From Cyanoderma ruficeps (Eukaryota; Chordata; Aves; Passeriformes; Timaliidae), in contig VZDJ01000594.1 in the NCBI GenBank assembly GCA_008694505.1, forward strand, positions 9,893,035-9,957,034: a stretch of DNA of 64,000 nucleotides. The letters run 5' to 3'. Of this stretch, positions 60,806 through 64,000 are shown one piece after another; the stretch's first letter is position 1; each line of letters starts with the position of its first letter. Made by a program: the position numbers and the translations under genes. The notes below the pieces were generated by a model, which searched no databases, was not told the DNA's origin, and worked only from the letters and a program-made list of their open reading frames with translations.

Positions 60806-63423
60806 CTCTTTCTCCTGGTCAGCCTCCCTCTAAACCCAAAATCCCACTTGTGTCTATAACTCATTTCATCTTCCTTCTTGTTCGCTACAGCTAAGCTGCA
60901 TTCAAAGCCCAGTTGCCTCTAGGCTTTCTCTCCACTAAACCTTACCTACATTTTACTGTCAGATTGACCTAGTTTGGACCTAATTCCCTCCAACCACACA
61001 GAAACTTCAGTCTGTCTCTCAAATATATCTCATAGCGGTCTGGACATGGTTAGAAGGTGGCAAAGGATGCCAAAGGCTATAAGAGTGGATAGCATCTTGT
61101 TTGTTATCCAAGTTTGAAACCTGGGGTGGTCCTCAGATTCCTCCAACCTCACTCTAAGATTCTGCCTCTAGGCCACCTCTGACTCTTGCTTCTTCCTTCT
61201 GCAGTGTCTCAGAGTTTGGCACTTCCTTGAGCTTCCTGCCACTCACCTACACATCTGAACTCAAAACACCAGCCTCTAACCTATTCATTTTCATTTACAG
61301 CAAGTTCCTTTACACTGGCTCTAATGAGTACAAAGCTGATTTCACAGCCATTCAGAATGTGGGAACAAAGAACATTTTCCTAGCTTGTCACTTTTTTCCT
61401 GTCACTTTCCTTTACATCCTTTGATGGCAAGCTCTTTTGTTTTGCCTCAGCCATTGTCTCCTCTTTCAAAGCCTATCAAAGCCTACCACACTATGCTTTC
61501 AATCTCATTGCCTTCAGGAAGACTTCAGCAAATGCATATGCACTTGCTTCTATCAGGGCCTAAATATGCGTTCTTTGAGTGGGTTTGGTCATACAGGCCA
61601 CAGATACCTGCCCACTCCCAGTCTCATTCATAACTAGTTTTCACCACTGAAACTACTAACTTGGGCTGCCTTCTGTTTTATTACAGATCTTCAAGACAAG
61701 AATCAGCCCCCCAGAAAATCAGGAACCAGTGAGCACACCTGTTCTGCTTTTAGAAGCACTAGGGTTCCACAGTTAACTCTATTTTTCCTCCTGTGAGGGA
61801 ATAATCATTTGCATAACTCATTTATCATAACTCACTTGTCCCACACCAAAAGAAAGATTATACTTCTTATATCCCCTTGCTCTCTGCACAACACACAGTG
61901 TCAAGGAATCTTGACATTCAAAATTATACACTAGAAATACTGAAAAACTTCTTCAAGTATGCATTTTAATTGCTATCATAACCTAACTGAAAAGCTAGTT
62001 AGCTTTTTCTCTATTGAAGAAATTAAACATCTATTTTTTTTCCATCTCTACAGTCATCCTTTCAAGAAACTTTCATAGAACTGAAAGCACAGGGATGGGG
62101 GACTTGTCACCAGCTATAGATGACCACACAATTTTTTGTTTCTAAACCATATCCATAGCTACCAAACATTTGGTACCACCTCGTCCTCTTGGGCATTTCC
62201 CAGCCTTTCATGTACTGTAAGTGAGACAGCTCAACATACTTTCTGTTTTGGAGACAGTGTCTTCACTGCAAACTCAGCGTTTCACGGGTTTATTGCTAAT
62301 AAATGCTTATAAATGTAAATTTAAAAAAAAAGGCAGAGAACATGTATCTTTTGAAAATAAAAATTGTTGGACATCCCCTAATCATTAGTGGCATACTGAG
62401 AAAACAGTAGATGTCTTCCCTTAGCACTCTTACAACCAAAGATTGCTCTTTACTTAGAGAATATGTTCAGGCAGATGCCTTCGGAGAAACAGACCTGAAG
62501 CACGTGCTGGATTGGCTTTCATTGCCACAGCCTGCTGAGACTTTTAGAACACAAGACTGGTAGCTGTGAATATTCCCTAATGCTTAGACCTTCCCTTCTG
62601 CTGATCAGTGCAGTGACACAACACAGCCCCAAGGCCCCGTGGCTGCTGCCCGGCCCTTTGGCTGGGACTCAGACACTCATACTGTGTGTCATGCAGAAAA
62701 ATGACAGCTTTTACCAAACCTGTGCCCTTTGGGCCCCAGCCCCCACAGCCACCCAAGGGCACTGGCAGCTAAAGGCCTGCTTCAGACCGTGAGAATCCGC
62801 AATCAAAGGAACGAACCATCCACAACTCCAGCACCACATGCAAATTACAGAGCATGCAAGACCTCAACGCAAACATCATCAAGTGTAAATAACTGCAGGG
62901 AAAACACACATAGGAAGAGACCTATTTGGTAGAGAAATAAATGATTCCTGTCTCTTCAGGTGCAATGGAGCAGACCTCAGCTCACAGAACAGGCCCACAA
63001 TACACTGTTGTCCCACCCCACTGTGTCTCTGCCAAGAATTGACTCTATTACCAATAACCACAAAAATAATTAACTGCACTACCTTCTTAGGAAAAGTGTA
63101 GCAAACTACAGCCTGCTGAGAAATGCAATAAAGTAAAGATTCAAAAAGGTTCCATTGCTTCTAAAAAATCCTCTACGCAGTTTCCTGGCTTAGCCTGCCA
63201 CAGTGCAAGACTGCACAAGAAACCAAACAGGTACCAAAATAACAGTGAATATTACCCAGTCTCTTTTGCTATTGTCAAAGTTGAGGGGAAAATAAAGTGA
63301 AGTGACAATGAGAAACTTTTGTAATGCAATTTTGCTGCTGTGACAGTACAGGAGGATAGCCAGATGACCAGACAGCTTCTCATTCAAATCCATCTTAATA
63401 CAGAGGTAAATGGTTTGGGATAC

Positions 63424-63452
63424 TTTTCTTTTTTTTTTTTTCTTTTTTTTTT
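63424..63452. repeat. T-rich run
   Basis: Twenty-nine bases of T with two single C interruptions. Equivalent to an A-rich run on the minus strand. No retrocopy was recognised next to it. Confidence 0.9.
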
Positions 63453-63987
63453 CCTATATAATCACTATAAAATGAAGCAAAATAACTTCAAGAAAACAAT
63501 GAAATTTAGGTAATAATTATGATAGTCCCAAATGTCCAACAAAAGAGTTTTGTTATACACATATTTAACATATTTAATTAAATTTTCTTTGTCTGAGTCA
63601 TTACAAATGTCCAGTTGATCAGCCCTTTAGATCCACACCATCTTAACCTCCTCTGATCACAGTAACACACAGTACAATTGCTTTTCATGCCATCCTTGGA
63701 AAACTTCTCTGTTGAGCCTTCCTGGAATGGGGTTGCATCATCCAACTCATTCTGCTCTGCAACATCAGTACTAATCCCCAACATCCTTAATAAATGCAAA
63801 CACACACTTTCCCAGAGCTCAGTTTCCAGAGCAGCTTTACGTTGCTAGTGACCAGAAAGGTGTGAAGATTTCTAAAGAGTTACTTGATGATAACAGAAAA
63901 AATATGCACAACCAAGTATTTGCAGTCACTTTTTATATCTAGTTTTGACTTTTACTGGTCTTGGGTCCTCTGAGAGATCCAAATCTT

Positions 63988-64000
63988 ACCTGTCCCACCC
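63988..64000 (-). other. Splice-donor-like site; possible exon leaving the window
   Basis: Read on the minus strand, the last bases are GGGTGGGACAG followed by GTAAGATTTGG. CAG-GTAAGA is close to the vertebrate donor consensus. If used, an exon ends at 63990 and begins outside the window, and its intron would extend leftward through this window. Confidence 0.25.

Larger units (their letters stand above)
59446..64000. other. Unique non-coding stretch to the window end
   Basis: No supported gene or interspersed repeat. It holds a degenerate TTAGTTATA-like array, two long T-runs, pyrimidine-rich sequence (60.6-60.9 kb) and a donor-like site at the very end. Open frames are 121 codons or fewer. 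Confidence 0.45.

Noticed and set aside
1..64000. Endogenous retroviral LTR or internal region, CRISPR array, operon or other prokaryotic system
   Set aside because: No LTR pair, primer-binding site, regular spacer array or gene cluster was found. The repeats and composition are those of a bird nuclear genome.

Overview
This window looks like nuclear DNA of a bird, from an intergenic or intronic region. It has AT-leaning, CpG-poor vertebrate composition and no prokaryote-style gene packing. Its recognisable interspersed repeats are CR1 LINE fragments in both orientations, with the 3' end ending in ATTCTAT-like units as in avian and reptilian CR1, plus very old amniote MIR-like copies. There are no Alu or L1 elements and no clear LTR elements. 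Passerine versus other bird cannot be decided by eye.

No protein-coding gene is supported. The longest open frames are 140-180 codons. That is what chance gives in about 128,000 codons read over six frames, and none resembles a family I know. A few intervals are flanked by strong splice-site matches and are reported only as candidate exons: 12635-12854, 30768-30962, 38957-39005, 50264-50450 and 54196-54293 on +, and 4813-4892 on -. At the right edge a textbook donor on the minus strand (63988-63992) suggests that an exon may run out of the window. The reading phases of the plus-strand candidates do not chain into one protein, so at best they are non-coding exons or decoys.

Layout. 1-4.8 kb: unique sequence with an A/C-rich tract at 2.7 kb. 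4.9-5.1 kb: a GA microsatellite followed by a 55/56-bp direct duplication split by a single N, which looks like an assembly seam. 5.1-18.6 kb: mostly unique, with one CR1 at 7.9-8.5 kb and a G-run at 10.1 kb. 18.6-18.8 kb: the only CpG-island-like block. 18.8-34 kb: unique DNA with microsatellites, a bulged hairpin at 24.3 kb, a CR1 3' end at 28.1 kb and an old palindromic repeat at 31.9 kb. 34-43.4 kb: several MIR-like remnants and a CR1 fragment. 43.4-57.9 kb: mostly unique, with the best MIR at 51.8-52.0 kb. 57.9-59.4 kb: a short CR1 piece, then a roughly 1 kb decayed ancient CR1/L3-like LINE that keeps traces of its endonuclease. 59.4-64 kb: unique DNA with a TTAGTTATA-like degenerate array and long T-runs.

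The window therefore reads as a gene-poor region. Its possible function, if any, lies in regulatory elements (the CpG island and several AT-rich homeodomain-site clusters) or in spliced non-coding transcripts. None of this can be proved without alignments or RNA data.
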